Shown here: one piece after another, positions 1 through 9,452 of the stretch
Position numbering within the stretch: the stretch's first letter is position 1
Layout of the letters: each line of letters begins with the position of its first letter
From: an uncultured Roseovarius sp.
Lineage (GTDB): Bacteria > Pseudomonadota > Alphaproteobacteria > Rhodobacterales > Rhodobacteraceae
Length of the DNA: 64,000 nt
Reading direction: 5' to 3'
NCBI GenBank assembly: GCA_947503145.1
Contig: CANNCP010000004.1
Span: forward strand, 186,001-250,000
Program-made: the position numbers and the translations under genes
Notes under the pieces: generated by a model
What the model saw: the letters and a program-made list of their open reading frames with translations, nothing else
Told to the model about the DNA's origin: nothing
Database searches by the model: none

Positions 1-524
1 TCGCCTGCGTCCAGCCCGTCGAGATAGGCGCGCGGCGCGGGGATCTTGGGCATCTCGCGCATCATCGGCGCAAAGGGCTGCGTCAGGGCGCTATAGCCCG
101 TCACCGCCAGCGCGCCCAAGGTGCATCCATGATAGGATGGACTGCGCGAGATCACCTTCCAGCGCTCGCCTCTGCCGGTCGCGACGGCGTGCTGGCGCGC
201 CAGCTTCATCGCGCTTTCCACCGCCTCTGATCCGCCGGAGACAAAAAACACCTTGTTCAGGCCCGGCGGAGTCTTTTCCACGGTCTTGGCCGCCAGCCGC
301 TCGGATGCTTCGGTCTCGAAATGCAGCCGGTAGCCAAAGGTCGCCTGGTCCATCTGACGGCGCATCGCCTCCAGCACGGCCTCGTTGGAATGGCCGATAT
401 TGCAGACCATCGCACCGCTTGACCCATCAAGATACCGTTTGCCGGCTTCGTCCCACATATAGACACCGCGCGCCTGCGCCAGCACCGGCTTGCGGTTGCG
501 ACCCTGATAGAAAAGATGGCTCAT
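1..524 (-). CDS. class III (PLP-dependent) aminotransferase, N-terminal part, truncated by window edge
   Basis: Minus-strand translation from ATG at 524 reads SHLFYQGRNRKPVLAQARGVYMWDEAGKRYLDGSSGAMVCNIGHSN..., typical of class III aminotransferases; 4-nt overlap with the upstream ABC ATPase stop. Confidence 0.85.
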   Translation of the reverse strand, partial: MSHLFYQGRNRKPVLAQARGVYMWDEAGKRYLDGSSGAMVCNIGHSNEAVLEAMRRQMDQATFGYRLHFETEASERLAAKTVEKTPPGLNKVFFVSGGSEAVESAMKLARQHAVATGRGERWKVISRSPSYHGCTLGALAVTGYSALTQPFAPMMREMPKIPAPRAYLDGLDAG

Positions 525-1600
525 CGGCCTGCCAGCGCCGAGCCGTCGCGTGGCCGGAATGCCACCATCGCGGCGCTGCCCTTGGCAAACGGGTGATCGT
601 CAATCATGTTTAGCGCCTGCAACTGCGTGTCGCCGACCCGAACGAAATAGCGCACGGTCTGGCCCTGATAATCCACCGTCTCCACTGTGGCGGGTGCGGT
701 GATCATCCCCTCGGGCGCGCTGCCTTCCTTCATCACCTGCAGCTTTTCGGCGCGCAACACCAGCTTGGCCGGGCCTGCACCAGCGACGCGCAAGGATTTT
801 TCTACTGGCAAGTGAACCTTGCCAAAAAGTGTTGTCAGCAAAACGGCCCCCTTCGGGCCAGCCTCCAGGCATTCGGCCTCCAGCACGTTGGACGCGCCGA
901 GAAAATTGGCGACAAATTCGCTGGACGGGTTGTTATAGACCTCCTGGGGCGCACCGACCTGTTCGATGCGCCCGGCGCTCATCACCACGATATGATCCGA
1001 CATCGCCAGCGCTTCTGACTGGTCATGAGTGACAAAGACGGTGGTGACGCCGATCTGGTCCTGAATGCGCTTCAGTTCTACCCGCATGTCCTCCCGCAGG
1101 TTAGCGTCGAGCGCCGACAAGGGTTCATCCAGCAGCAGAACGTCCGGCTCGATCACGATGGCACGCGCCAGCGCGATACGCTGTTGCTGCCCGCCAGACA
1201 ATTCCTTGGGATAACGGGCACCGACATCCGGCAGTTGCACCAGATCCAGCGCCGCCTGCATCTTGCCGGGAATATCGCTGCTGGGGATATCGCGATATTT
1301 TAGCCCGAATACGATGTTTTCCGCCACTGTCTTGTGCGGGAAAAGTGCGTAGTTCTGAAACACGATGCCGAGGTTGCGCTTGTGAATCGGCACGTCATTG
1401 ACGCGCCGCCCGCCAATCAGGATCTCGCCCTCTGTCGGATCAAGCAGCCCGGCGATCATCCGCAGGTTCGTTGTCTTGCCGCAGCCCGACGGGCCCAGCA
1501 GCGTCACGAATGCCCCCTCGGGGATTTCCAGATCGGTCTGGTGCACGGCAGTAAAGCTGCCAAAGCGCTTGACGATATTTTTCAGGGTGACAGAGCTCAT
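521..1600 (-). CDS. ABC transporter ATP-binding protein (PotA-like, spermidine/putrescine/opine type)
   Basis: Walker A GPSGCGKTT, signature LSGGQQQR, Walker B DVLLLDEP, C-terminal TOBE-like region; start chosen at MSSVTLKNIVKRFG. Confidence 0.92.
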   Translation of the reverse strand: MSSVTLKNIVKRFGSFTAVHQTDLEIPEGAFVTLLGPSGCGKTTNLRMIAGLLDPTEGEILIGGRRVNDVPIHKRNLGIVFQNYALFPHKTVAENIVFGLKYRDIPSSDIPGKMQAALDLVQLPDVGARYPKELSGGQQQRIALARAIVIEPDVLLLDEPLSALDANLREDMRVELKRIQDQIGVTTVFVTHDQSEALAMSDHIVVMSAGRIEQVGAPQEVYNNPSSEFVANFLGASNVLEAECLEAGPKGAVLLTTLFGKVHLPVEKSLRVAGAGPAKLVLRAEKLQVMKEGSAPEGMITAPATVETVDYQGQTVRYFVRVGDTQLQALNMIDDHPFAKGSAAMVAFRPRDGSALAGR

Positions 1601-1674
1601 GGCGGGCATGTCCTCGGGCGGTTTATTTAAGTGGTAAATACCCGCCCCGGGCCTGACCCGGGGCGGGCCGGATA

Positions 1675-2826
1675 TCAGTAGCCCTTCTGCACCCGGCCAA
1701 AGGTCTTGGACCACTCCGCCTCGTTACCGTTCCAATAGCCGGGATCGGCAAAGGTCAGCTGTTCCAGCGTGCCCGTGGGGTCAAAGGCGGGCAAGGTCGG
1801 GATCTTGGCCCCGAGATCGACCTTGGTCGGGTCCAGCGCGGGTGGATAGTTCTGGCCTTCGGCCACCGCGATCGAGGTTGCGGGTGCCAGCATGAAGTTC
1901 AGCAGTTCTTCGCAGGGTTCCATCGGGCTGCCCTTCATCACATAAATGCATTCCTGCCAGGCAAAGCTGCTGGGCGGGTCCATATAGCCGATATCATGGC
2001 CCTGTTCCTGCAACGCATAGATGCGGCCCGACCAGCCTTCGGTCAAATAGATTTCCTCTTCGGCCAGCAGGCTCATCAGTTCCGCGCCCGACCCCCAGTA
2101 CTTCAACAACAGGTCGCGGTGGGTGCGGATTGCATCCCAGACGGCATCCATATCGGTGGCATTGTTGGGATCCTGACCAGTTTGCAACGCGCCATACCAG
2201 ACCCGTGTACGCCAATCCGTCCACCCGCCGATCTTTCCCTTGTAGGCTTCGTCCAGCAGGATGCGCGCGCCTTTTTCCCGCACCTCTTCGTCCGAGATAT
2301 ACTTGCGGTTATAGGCGATACCGGTGGTGCCGTAATCATAGGGCACACAGGACAGCGTGCCGTCCGACACCTTGCGGAACACGTCGTTCAGCTTGGGGAT
2401 GACGAATTCGAGGTTGGGAATATTGGCCTCGTTCAGCACGGAATTCAGGCCCAGATTCTGGTAGCGCGCATAATCGAACACGCCTGACAGGTGGGCGATG
2501 TTGAATTCGCCCGGCTGGCCGGCCTTGACGCGCGACAGATACTCATCGCCGTCGCCGAATGTGCCGTCCACCACCTTGATGCCGGTCTTTGCGGTGTAGG
2601 GATCAAAGGCGTATTTGCGGAACGCCTCGGACACGACACCGCCCCAGCCGTCGAACCGCACCTCATTGGCGGCCGCGTGGGCGTATTTGGCAAAGGGCGT
2701 CTGCACGCCGTAGGCAAGCCCCGCCGCACCGATCAGTCCCAGAAACCCGCGCCGGTCGATATCGCCGTTCATATAGCGTTCGCGCAGGCGTTCATAACGG
2801 GTGGTATTGTCCATTTTCCTGGTCAT
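1675..2826 (-). CDS. extracellular solute-binding protein, PotD-like, with twin-arginine-type signal
   Basis: N-terminus ...DRRGFLGLIGAAGLAYG...; clustered with PotABC-like genes. Confidence 0.88.
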   Translation of the reverse strand: MTRKMDNTTRYERLRERYMNGDIDRRGFLGLIGAAGLAYGVQTPFAKYAHAAANEVRFDGWGGVVSEAFRKYAFDPYTAKTGIKVVDGTFGDGDEYLSRVKAGQPGEFNIAHLSGVFDYARYQNLGLNSVLNEANIPNLEFVIPKLNDVFRKVSDGTLSCVPYDYGTTGIAYNRKYISDEEVREKGARILLDEAYKGKIGGWTDWRTRVWYGALQTGQDPNNATDMDAVWDAIRTHRDLLLKYWGSGAELMSLLAEEEIYLTEGWSGRIYALQEQGHDIGYMDPPSSFAWQECIYVMKGSPMEPCEELLNFMLAPATSIAVAEGQNYPPALDPTKVDLGAKIPTLPAFDPTGTLEQLTFADPGYWNGNEAEWSKTFGRVQKGY

Positions 2827-2872
2827 TTTCTCTCTCTCCTTGTTGTGACTTTTGTTGTTTTTTATTGGTTAG

Positions 2873-3676
2873 TCAGCCGCCGCTCTTGCGGGCGAACTGT
2901 CGCGCAATGGCCAGCCCCAGAAGGGGCAGACCGACGGTCATAAAGATCATCACCGTGCCTAGTGCGTTGATCTCGGGACTGATCGAGTTGCGCAGCATGG
3001 CAAAAATCTGGGTCGGCACGGTTTCCACGCCCCCCGGCTTCCAGAACAGCGTGCCGGTGATGTCATCAAAGCTGATGGTAAAGGCGAACAACGCCCCCGC
3101 CAGAACCGCAGGCAGCATCAACGGCAGGGTGATCTGGAAAAACGTCTGCGCGGGTGAGGCGCCCAGGCTCATCGCGGCTTCTTCGATGTCGCGGCGGATG
3201 GCGATCAGCCGCGCCTGCACCACCAGGATCACGAAGGGCAAGGTAAAGATCACGTGACCGAAGAGCAGCAGCGCGAAACTCTTGTTCACGCCGAGGAAAT
3301 TCAGGAACAACAGCAACGCCACCGCCAGTACCACCTCGGGCACCAGAATGGGCGCGATCAGAATGGTCGAGATCATGTTGGCACCGGGCACCCGGTAGCG
3401 CACCAGCGCCAGGCTGGCCAGCACACCGACCGTGGTCGAGATGGCCGATGTCAGCAGCCCCAGGACGATCGAGGTGCGAAAGGCGCGCAGGATCGCTTCG
3501 TTCTCCCACAATGCAACGAACCAGCGAAAGGAAAAACCGGTCATCGGAAAGCTGCCGAATTGCGAGGCGTTGAAGCTGAGCACCACCACCACCATCACCG
3601 GCAGGAACATGAAGAGATAGACCAGCACCGCATAGCCGCGGATCAACTGCCAGCCCAGAGAGGCCCGTTCGCCCAT
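2873..3676 (-). CDS. ABC transporter permease (PotC-like)
   Basis: Hydrophobic helices and EAA-type motif EEAAMSLGASPAQTFFQITLPLMLPA. Confidence 0.9.
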   Translation of the reverse strand: MGERASLGWQLIRGYAVLVYLFMFLPVMVVVVLSFNASQFGSFPMTGFSFRWFVALWENEAILRAFRTSIVLGLLTSAISTTVGVLASLALVRYRVPGANMISTILIAPILVPEVVLAVALLLFLNFLGVNKSFALLLFGHVIFTLPFVILVVQARLIAIRRDIEEAAMSLGASPAQTFFQITLPLMLPAVLAGALFAFTISFDDITGTLFWKPGGVETVPTQIFAMLRNSISPEINALGTVMIFMTVGLPLLGLAIARQFARKSGG

Positions 3677-4542
3677 CAGCCCAGCCCCTTCATGAGTTGC
3701 GCCATGCCGAGATAGCGGTTGTAGATCATCACCAGCGCCCCCAGCACCACCAACAGCATCAGCGACAGCGCACTGCCCAGCGGCCAGTTCAACTGTGTGA
3801 TGATTGCCTCGAATACCAGGTTGGCAAACATTGCGTCGGACGTGCCCCCCAGCACCAGCGGCGTGATATAGGTGCCCGCCCCCAGCACGAAACACAGCAG
3901 CCCCCCCGCCGCCAGTCCCGGCAGCGACAGTGGCAGCGTCACCTGCACGAACGCCTGCCAGCGCGTCGCGCCCAGCGAATTGGCCGCGTCCTCCAACGTC
4001 TCGTCGATGCCATCGACACTGACAAAGACGTTCAGCACCATGAAGGGCAGCAGGAAGTGCACAAGACCCAGGATCACGGTTGCCTCGTTATAGAGCATCT
4101 GAATCGGCTCATTGATCACCCCGATCCATAGCAGGAAAGTGTTGAGCGCACCCGACACGCCGAGGATGTTGATCCAGCTCATCGTGCGGATGATGTAGCT
4201 GATCCAGAACGGCAGCATCAGCATGAGCAGCAGCAACGGCTTGTTACCTTTGGACCGCGCGATGAAATACGCCGCCGGATAGCCCATCATGGCGCACACC
4301 ACCGTAGTGATGGCAGCGACCTTGAACGTATGCAGCAGGATATCGCGGTAGAATGCGTCTGTCAGCGCCTCGCGCCAGTTGTCCAGATAGAACCCGATCT
4401 CGTCCGCGCCGGTCGCCGTGCGCAGCCAGAAACTGTAGACAAATATGAACAACAGCGGGATGAACAGCAGCAGGGTGATCGCCGTCAGCGCGGGCGACAA
4501 CAAAATCCACGGCTGGCGCTTTTCGCGCGCTTCGACCGACAT
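3676..4542 (-). CDS. ABC transporter permease (PotB-like)
   Basis: EDAANSLGATRWQAFVQVTLPLSLPG motif; ATGA overlap with downstream permease. Confidence 0.9.
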   Translation of the reverse strand: MSVEAREKRQPWILLSPALTAITLLLFIPLLFIFVYSFWLRTATGADEIGFYLDNWREALTDAFYRDILLHTFKVAAITTVVCAMMGYPAAYFIARSKGNKPLLLLMLMLPFWISYIIRTMSWINILGVSGALNTFLLWIGVINEPIQMLYNEATVILGLVHFLLPFMVLNVFVSVDGIDETLEDAANSLGATRWQAFVQVTLPLSLPGLAAGGLLCFVLGAGTYITPLVLGGTSDAMFANLVFEAIITQLNWPLGSALSLMLLVVLGALVMIYNRYLGMAQLMKGLG

Positions 4543-4632
4543 CTGGACGTCTCTCCCCCCGGTTTGTCCTTGCGCAAAGCATGCGGAGTCGGCACTCATT
4601 GTGCAAATAGATATTTGGAATTGTGAATATTG

Positions 4633-5613
4633 ATGATGTCTATAACTGACACGGATGACCACCGTTACAGCCCCCAGCGCATCGCAAGAGAACTGGACTG
4701 GAACCTGTTGCGCACCTTCGTCGCTCTGGCTGAGGCCCGGTCGATCACCCATGCCTCAGAGCGGCTGCGCCTGAAGCAGCCATCTGTCTCTACCGCATTG
4801 AAAAGGCTTGAGGACCGCGTCGGGCGCAGGCTCATTGATCGCCGCCCCGGCCACTATTCCCTGACCGATGCCGGGCATCTTCTCTACCGTGAGGCACTCG
4901 ATATCAACGGGTCGATCCTGCGGCTTTCGACGCTGCTGCGCGAGATGACCGATGAGGTGCGCGGCCATGTGGCCATCGCGGCGGCGAGCCATGTTGTCTG
5001 CCCATTTTTCGACCAGACCCTCGCCAGATGGCACCGCGCGCACCCCAAGTCGACGCTGACAGTCAATGTACTGTCCAGCATCGACGCGATTGGCGAGGTG
5101 CAGGCAAAACGCGCTTCATTCGCGCTCTGCCTCGTGCGCGACCGCCACGCCCGGCTGGAATACCGGCGGCTCTACCGCGAGTTCTTTGGCCTCTATTGCG
5201 GGCCGGGTCATACGCTCTTTGGACGCTCGGACCTGACGGTGGCCGATCTGGAAGGCCTCAACGCCGTCAGCTTTGACACCGACCGGCTGCAGGATGTGCT
5301 GAGCCCGGTGGCACTGCTGCGGGCGCAGTCGAGCATGAGCGAAAAGATCGTCGGTTCCTCCAGCAACCTCGAAGAGGTACGGCGCATGATCATGACCGGC
5401 ATCGGCATCGGACCGTTGCCGGTGCACGTGGCAGCACGCGACGTGGCCGACGGCACGCTCTGGCAGGTGCCGCCCTACGACGACCTGCCCGCCATCGACG
5501 TGCATCTGGTCTGGAACCCGCATTCGGTCATGAACCGCGCCGAGGAAATCCTGCTGACCATGTTACGGGATACGATCGACAGCACGCCCATCGAGGACCG
5601 CACCTATCTTTGA
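4633..5613 (+). CDS. LysR-family transcriptional regulator
   Basis: N-terminal HTH LDWNLLRTFVALAEARSITHASERLRLKQPSVSTALKRLEDRVGRRLIDR; divergent from the transporter operon. Confidence 0.92.
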   Translation: MMSITDTDDHRYSPQRIARELDWNLLRTFVALAEARSITHASERLRLKQPSVSTALKRLEDRVGRRLIDRRPGHYSLTDAGHLLYREALDINGSILRLSTLLREMTDEVRGHVAIAAASHVVCPFFDQTLARWHRAHPKSTLTVNVLSSIDAIGEVQAKRASFALCLVRDRHARLEYRRLYREFFGLYCGPGHTLFGRSDLTVADLEGLNAVSFDTDRLQDVLSPVALLRAQSSMSEKIVGSSSNLEEVRRMIMTGIGIGPLPVHVAARDVADGTLWQVPPYDDLPAIDVHLVWNPHSVMNRAEEILLTMLRDTIDSTPIEDRTYL

Positions 5614-5642
5614 GCCCAGGCACGGCGGGAAATTGACCGGTC

Positions 5643-6929
5643 TCAGATACCCAGCCGGTCGCGGATCCGGTAGGCCATGACAGACGGCGCCAGAAACCAC
5701 GGGTTGCCGGTATAGAAGGGGCGCGTGGGGAACGGGATGTGACCGAACGCGGTCTCTCCGGCCGGATCGTCCGCTGCCTGCAGCCCGATCTTCATACCCA
5801 GATAACTGGCCATGCCCACCCCCGACCCGCAATAGCCCATCGCGTAATAAAGGCCATCATCCTGCCCGCAATGCATCAGCGTATCAAAAGTGTAGCCGAC
5901 ATAGCCGGACCACGAATGACTTATTTTCACGCTTTCCAGTTCGGGAAACAGCTCCGTCATCATCGACTTCAGGCGCGGTGCGGTAACGACCGGGTTCATC
6001 TCTTTCAGCGAGACGCGCCCGCCAAAAAGGATGCGCTTGCGGTCTGGTGAGGGACGGTAATAGACCACCAGCTTGCGGGTGTCCGACAGCACGCGATTGG
6101 TGGGCATCAGGCGGTCCATCACCTCTTTCGGCAATTCCTCGGTCGCAATGATGTAAGAGCCGATGGGAATGACGCGGCGCTGCTGCCACGGGGTCAGCCC
6201 GCTGGTATAGCCGTTGGTGGCGATGATCAGGCGGCGCGCCATGACCACGCCGCGCGGAGTGCTCACCCGAAATCCGGGGGCCTGCCGGTCGATCCCCGTC
6301 ACCCGGCAGTGCGAAACCATCTGCGCCCCGGCGGCGCGCACCGCATCGCGCAGCCCCCTGTGATAGAGTGCGGGATGCACGCTGGCGTGTTTGGGATAGA
6401 CGATACCGCCGTGATAGGCGTCGGTGCCCAGTTCCGCGTGTTGCCCGGCGCGCGGAATCAGGAAGGCTTCGGTGTCGACCCCATCGCCGAGGGTGGCGAC
6501 ATAGGCCGCCAGCTTGTTGTACTGCCTGGCGGTATGCGCGCCATGAAACCGGCCCGGCACGCTCAGATGGCAATCAATGCCTTCCTCGGCAATGAAGGTC
6601 TGTAGATAGTCCAGCGACTCCTGCGCATCGCGGATTATCCCGCGCGCGGTCTCTTCTCCATATTTCCGTTTCAGTGCGGCGAAGTCAGGCTTGATAGAGG
6701 TCGAGACCTGCCCGCCATTGCGGCTGCTGGCACCAAATCCCAGCGCCTCGGCCTCCAGCACCAGCGTGCTGCGCCCCGCCCGAGCGGTGCGTAGCGCGGC
6801 GTGCAGGCCAGTGTAGCCCGATCCGACAATCAGCACATCGACCGTTTTGGGCAGATCACCCCCCTGTGCATCCTCGGGCGGGGCGTCCTCCCACCAATAG
6901 GGCTGATCCTTGAAATCATCCGTGAACAT
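5643..6929 (-). CDS. FAD-dependent oxidoreductase (DAO / gamma-glutamylputrescine oxidase-like)
   Basis: Dinucleotide-binding VDVLIVGSGYTGLHAALRTARAG; ASSRNGGQ motif of PuuB/OrdL-like enzymes. Confidence 0.85.
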   Translation of the reverse strand: MFTDDFKDQPYWWEDAPPEDAQGGDLPKTVDVLIVGSGYTGLHAALRTARAGRSTLVLEAEALGFGASSRNGGQVSTSIKPDFAALKRKYGEETARGIIRDAQESLDYLQTFIAEEGIDCHLSVPGRFHGAHTARQYNKLAAYVATLGDGVDTEAFLIPRAGQHAELGTDAYHGGIVYPKHASVHPALYHRGLRDAVRAAGAQMVSHCRVTGIDRQAPGFRVSTPRGVVMARRLIIATNGYTSGLTPWQQRRVIPIGSYIIATEELPKEVMDRLMPTNRVLSDTRKLVVYYRPSPDRKRILFGGRVSLKEMNPVVTAPRLKSMMTELFPELESVKISHSWSGYVGYTFDTLMHCGQDDGLYYAMGYCGSGVGMASYLGMKIGLQAADDPAGETAFGHIPFPTRPFYTGNPWFLAPSVMAYRIRDRLGI

Positions 6930-8562
6930 TTCTTGTCTCCGCATGGTCTCTTGCATCTTCGAGGATCATATCGGCCCCCTTTTCGCCGACCATGATCGCA
7001 GGTGCGTTGGTATTGCCGGAGGTGAGCGTCGGAAAGATCGACGCATCCACCACCCGCAACCCTTGTAACCCGTAGACCCGCAGGCGCGCATCAACAACGT
7101 CCACACGCGCATCCGGCCCCATCCGACAGGTGCTGACCGGGTGAAAGACTGTACCCGCCCGCGCCCGTATATCGGTGGTAAGTGCCTCGTCGCTCTCCAC
7201 CTGCGGTCCCGGCGCGATCTCGGCCTCGATGATCGCCGCCAGCGCCGGGGCGGCGGCCAGCCTGCGGATAAAGCGCATCCCTTCAAGCTGCTCGCGCATG
7301 TCGACCTCGGTGCTGAGATAGTTGGGATGGATCTCAGGCGGTGCGAGGGGATCGGGTGATGCAATCTCGATATGCCCGCGGCTGGTGGGCCGTGTCGGCT
7401 GTGTGCCGATCAGAAAGCCGGGAAATGGATCGGGGTTCATCAGGGGGCGCTTGCCCGGTGGTGCCTTGGTGTAGCTGACGGGCGAGAAGAACAACTGCAT
7501 GTTGGGCCGGGTGAGGTCGGGGCGTGTGCGCACGAACCCGCCACCCTGATTGACCCCCAGCGACAGCGGCCCGCCGCGCGTCAGCACATAGCGCAGCCCT
7601 TGCCAGAGCTTGCCATGCCAGCTGTGCAACTGGTTGTTCAGGGTGGGCAACTTGCTGCGATAGAGAAAATCCATGCCCAGATGGTCCTGCAGGTGCCGAC
7701 CCACGCCGGGCATGTCCTGCACAACCTCGATCCCCTTGTCCTTGAGCAAGGCACCCGGCCCCACCCCGGATAGCTGCAACAGTTGCGGCGAATTCACCGC
7801 GCCGGCCGAAACGACCACCTCTCGCGCAGCCATCGCGCGCCGGGTCCGGCCGTTCTGGCGGTACTCGACGCCGACGGCGCGGGTGCCCTCGAAGATCAGC
7901 CGCGTCGCCATCGCCCGTTTTTCTATCGTCAGGTTGGCCCGCCCCCGGGCAGGCCGGATATAGGCACGCGCGGTGCTCATGCGCATGCCGTCGCGGGCCG
8001 TGTTCTGATAGGTGCCAATGCCCTCTTGGCGTTTGCCGTTGAAATCAGGGTTATGCGGCACCTGTATCTGTTCGCCCGCCTTAATGAAGCTCTGGCAGAG
8101 CGGGTGCAGGTAGCGATCCATCGTACTGACTGCGAGCGGCCCGTCGCCGCCGCGCCATGCATCGGCGCCGCGGTCGTTGGTCTCGGATTTGCGGAAATAG
8201 GGCAGCACGTCATCCCAGCCCCAGCCGGGGTTGCCCATCGCTTTCCAGTCCTCAAAATCTTCGGGCTGACCGCGCACATAGACCATCGCGTTGATCGAGC
8301 TGGAGCCGCCCATCACCTTGCCGCGCGGCCAGTAGGACACCCGGCCATTCAGCCCCGCGTCAGGCTGGGTCTGGTACATCCAGTTGACCGACTTGCGGTA
8401 GAAAGTCTTGCCATAGCCGATCGGCATCCAGATCCAGAGGCTGGCATCAGAGCCGCCCGCCTCCAGCAGCAGGACGCGGTACTTGCCGTCTGCGCTTAGC
8501 CGGTTGGCCAGAACGCAGCCCGCCGATCCAGCACCGACGATCACGAAATCATACTCTGCCAT
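6916..8562 (-). CDS. GMC-family oxidoreductase (choline dehydrogenase-like)
   Basis: [54 protein letters not shown]. Confidence 0.92.
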   Translation of the reverse strand: MAEYDFVIVGAGSAGCVLANRLSADGKYRVLLLEAGGSDASLWIWMPIGYGKTFYRKSVNWMYQTQPDAGLNGRVSYWPRGKVMGGSSSINAMVYVRGQPEDFEDWKAMGNPGWGWDDVLPYFRKSETNDRGADAWRGGDGPLAVSTMDRYLHPLCQSFIKAGEQIQVPHNPDFNGKRQEGIGTYQNTARDGMRMSTARAYIRPARGRANLTIEKRAMATRLIFEGTRAVGVEYRQNGRTRRAMAAREVVVSAGAVNSPQLLQLSGVGPGALLKDKGIEVVQDMPGVGRHLQDHLGMDFLYRSKLPTLNNQLHSWHGKLWQGLRYVLTRGGPLSLGVNQGGGFVRTRPDLTRPNMQLFFSPVSYTKAPPGKRPLMNPDPFPGFLIGTQPTRPTSRGHIEIASPDPLAPPEIHPNYLSTEVDMREQLEGMRFIRRLAAAPALAAIIEAEIAPGPQVESDEALTTDIRARAGTVFHPVSTCRMGPDARVDVVDARLRVYGLQGLRVVDASIFPTLTSGNTNAPAIMVGEKGADMILEDARDHAETRNVHG

Positions 8563-8575
8563 GGTCCTTCTCGCC

Positions 8576-9436
8576 TCAGCCGCCGGATTTGTCGCGCTGG
8601 ACCACGACGCTGATCAACGCCAGAAGACCCGAGCCGACAATCAGGACGAACGACACGGCGTTCAGCACCGGGGTAGAGCCGACCTTGGCCATGCGGTCAT
8701 ACATCGTGATGGTCAGCGGCGATTCAGACCCGACGAGAAAGAGCGTGGTGTTGAAATTCTCGAAACTCACCAGAAATGCCACGATACCCGCCGCGATCAT
8801 CGCCGGCCGCAGGAACGGCAGCGTGACGGTGCGCAGCACCTGCACGCGACTTGCCCCCAGGTTCAGTGCGGCCTCTTCCATCGTATAGTCGAATTTCTTC
8901 AGCCGCGCGGTGATCACCAGCGAGGTGATCGTGGTGATGAACGAAAACTGTCCGAACACGACCAGCAGGATACCGGGCCTGAGAAAATCCAGCTCCATAT
9001 TGTAATTATCCTCCAGCCCGTTGGCGATGTTGCTCGCCATGACGAGGATGGAAATCCCCAGAATGACCCCCGGAATGACCAGCGGCAGGATCATCAGGAT
9101 GTAAAAGAAATTCTTGCCCGGAAAGGTGCCGCGCACGAAGAGAAACGCATTGGTCGTGCCGACAAAGACCGACAGGGCTGACACTATCGCACCGATGATC
9201 GCGGAATAGTACAGCCCGCGCAGCAACCTGCGATCATGGAACATGCCCAGCTTTGGCTCGGTATCATTAAAGAACCAGTCCAGCGTGAAACCCTGCCATG
9301 GCAAGGCAGGGAAAAGGGAATCGTTGAACGCGAAAGCCGCCGCCGCCACCAGCGGGGCCGCGAGAAAGATGAAGAACGCGACCACATAGGCGCGGTAGCC
9401 GATGAGGAGTGCCTTGTTCTGGGTTGCGACTGCCAT
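8576..9436 (-). CDS. ABC transporter permease (PotC-like)
   Basis: EEAALNLGASRVQVLRTVTLPFLRPA motif and TM helices. Confidence 0.9.
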   Translation of the reverse strand: MAVATQNKALLIGYRAYVVAFFIFLAAPLVAAAAFAFNDSLFPALPWQGFTLDWFFNDTEPKLGMFHDRRLLRGLYYSAIIGAIVSALSVFVGTTNAFLFVRGTFPGKNFFYILMILPLVIPGVILGISILVMASNIANGLEDNYNMELDFLRPGILLVVFGQFSFITTITSLVITARLKKFDYTMEEAALNLGASRVQVLRTVTLPFLRPAMIAAGIVAFLVSFENFNTTLFLVGSESPLTITMYDRMAKVGSTPVLNAVSFVLIVGSGLLALISVVVQRDKSGG

Positions 9437-9452
9437 TTCTCTGCCTTCCCCT

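Noticed and set aside
137-613. 158-aa plus-strand ORF at the window start
   Set aside because: Antisense to the class III aminotransferase and the end of the ABC ATPase; Arg/Pro/Ser-rich GC-artefact translation.
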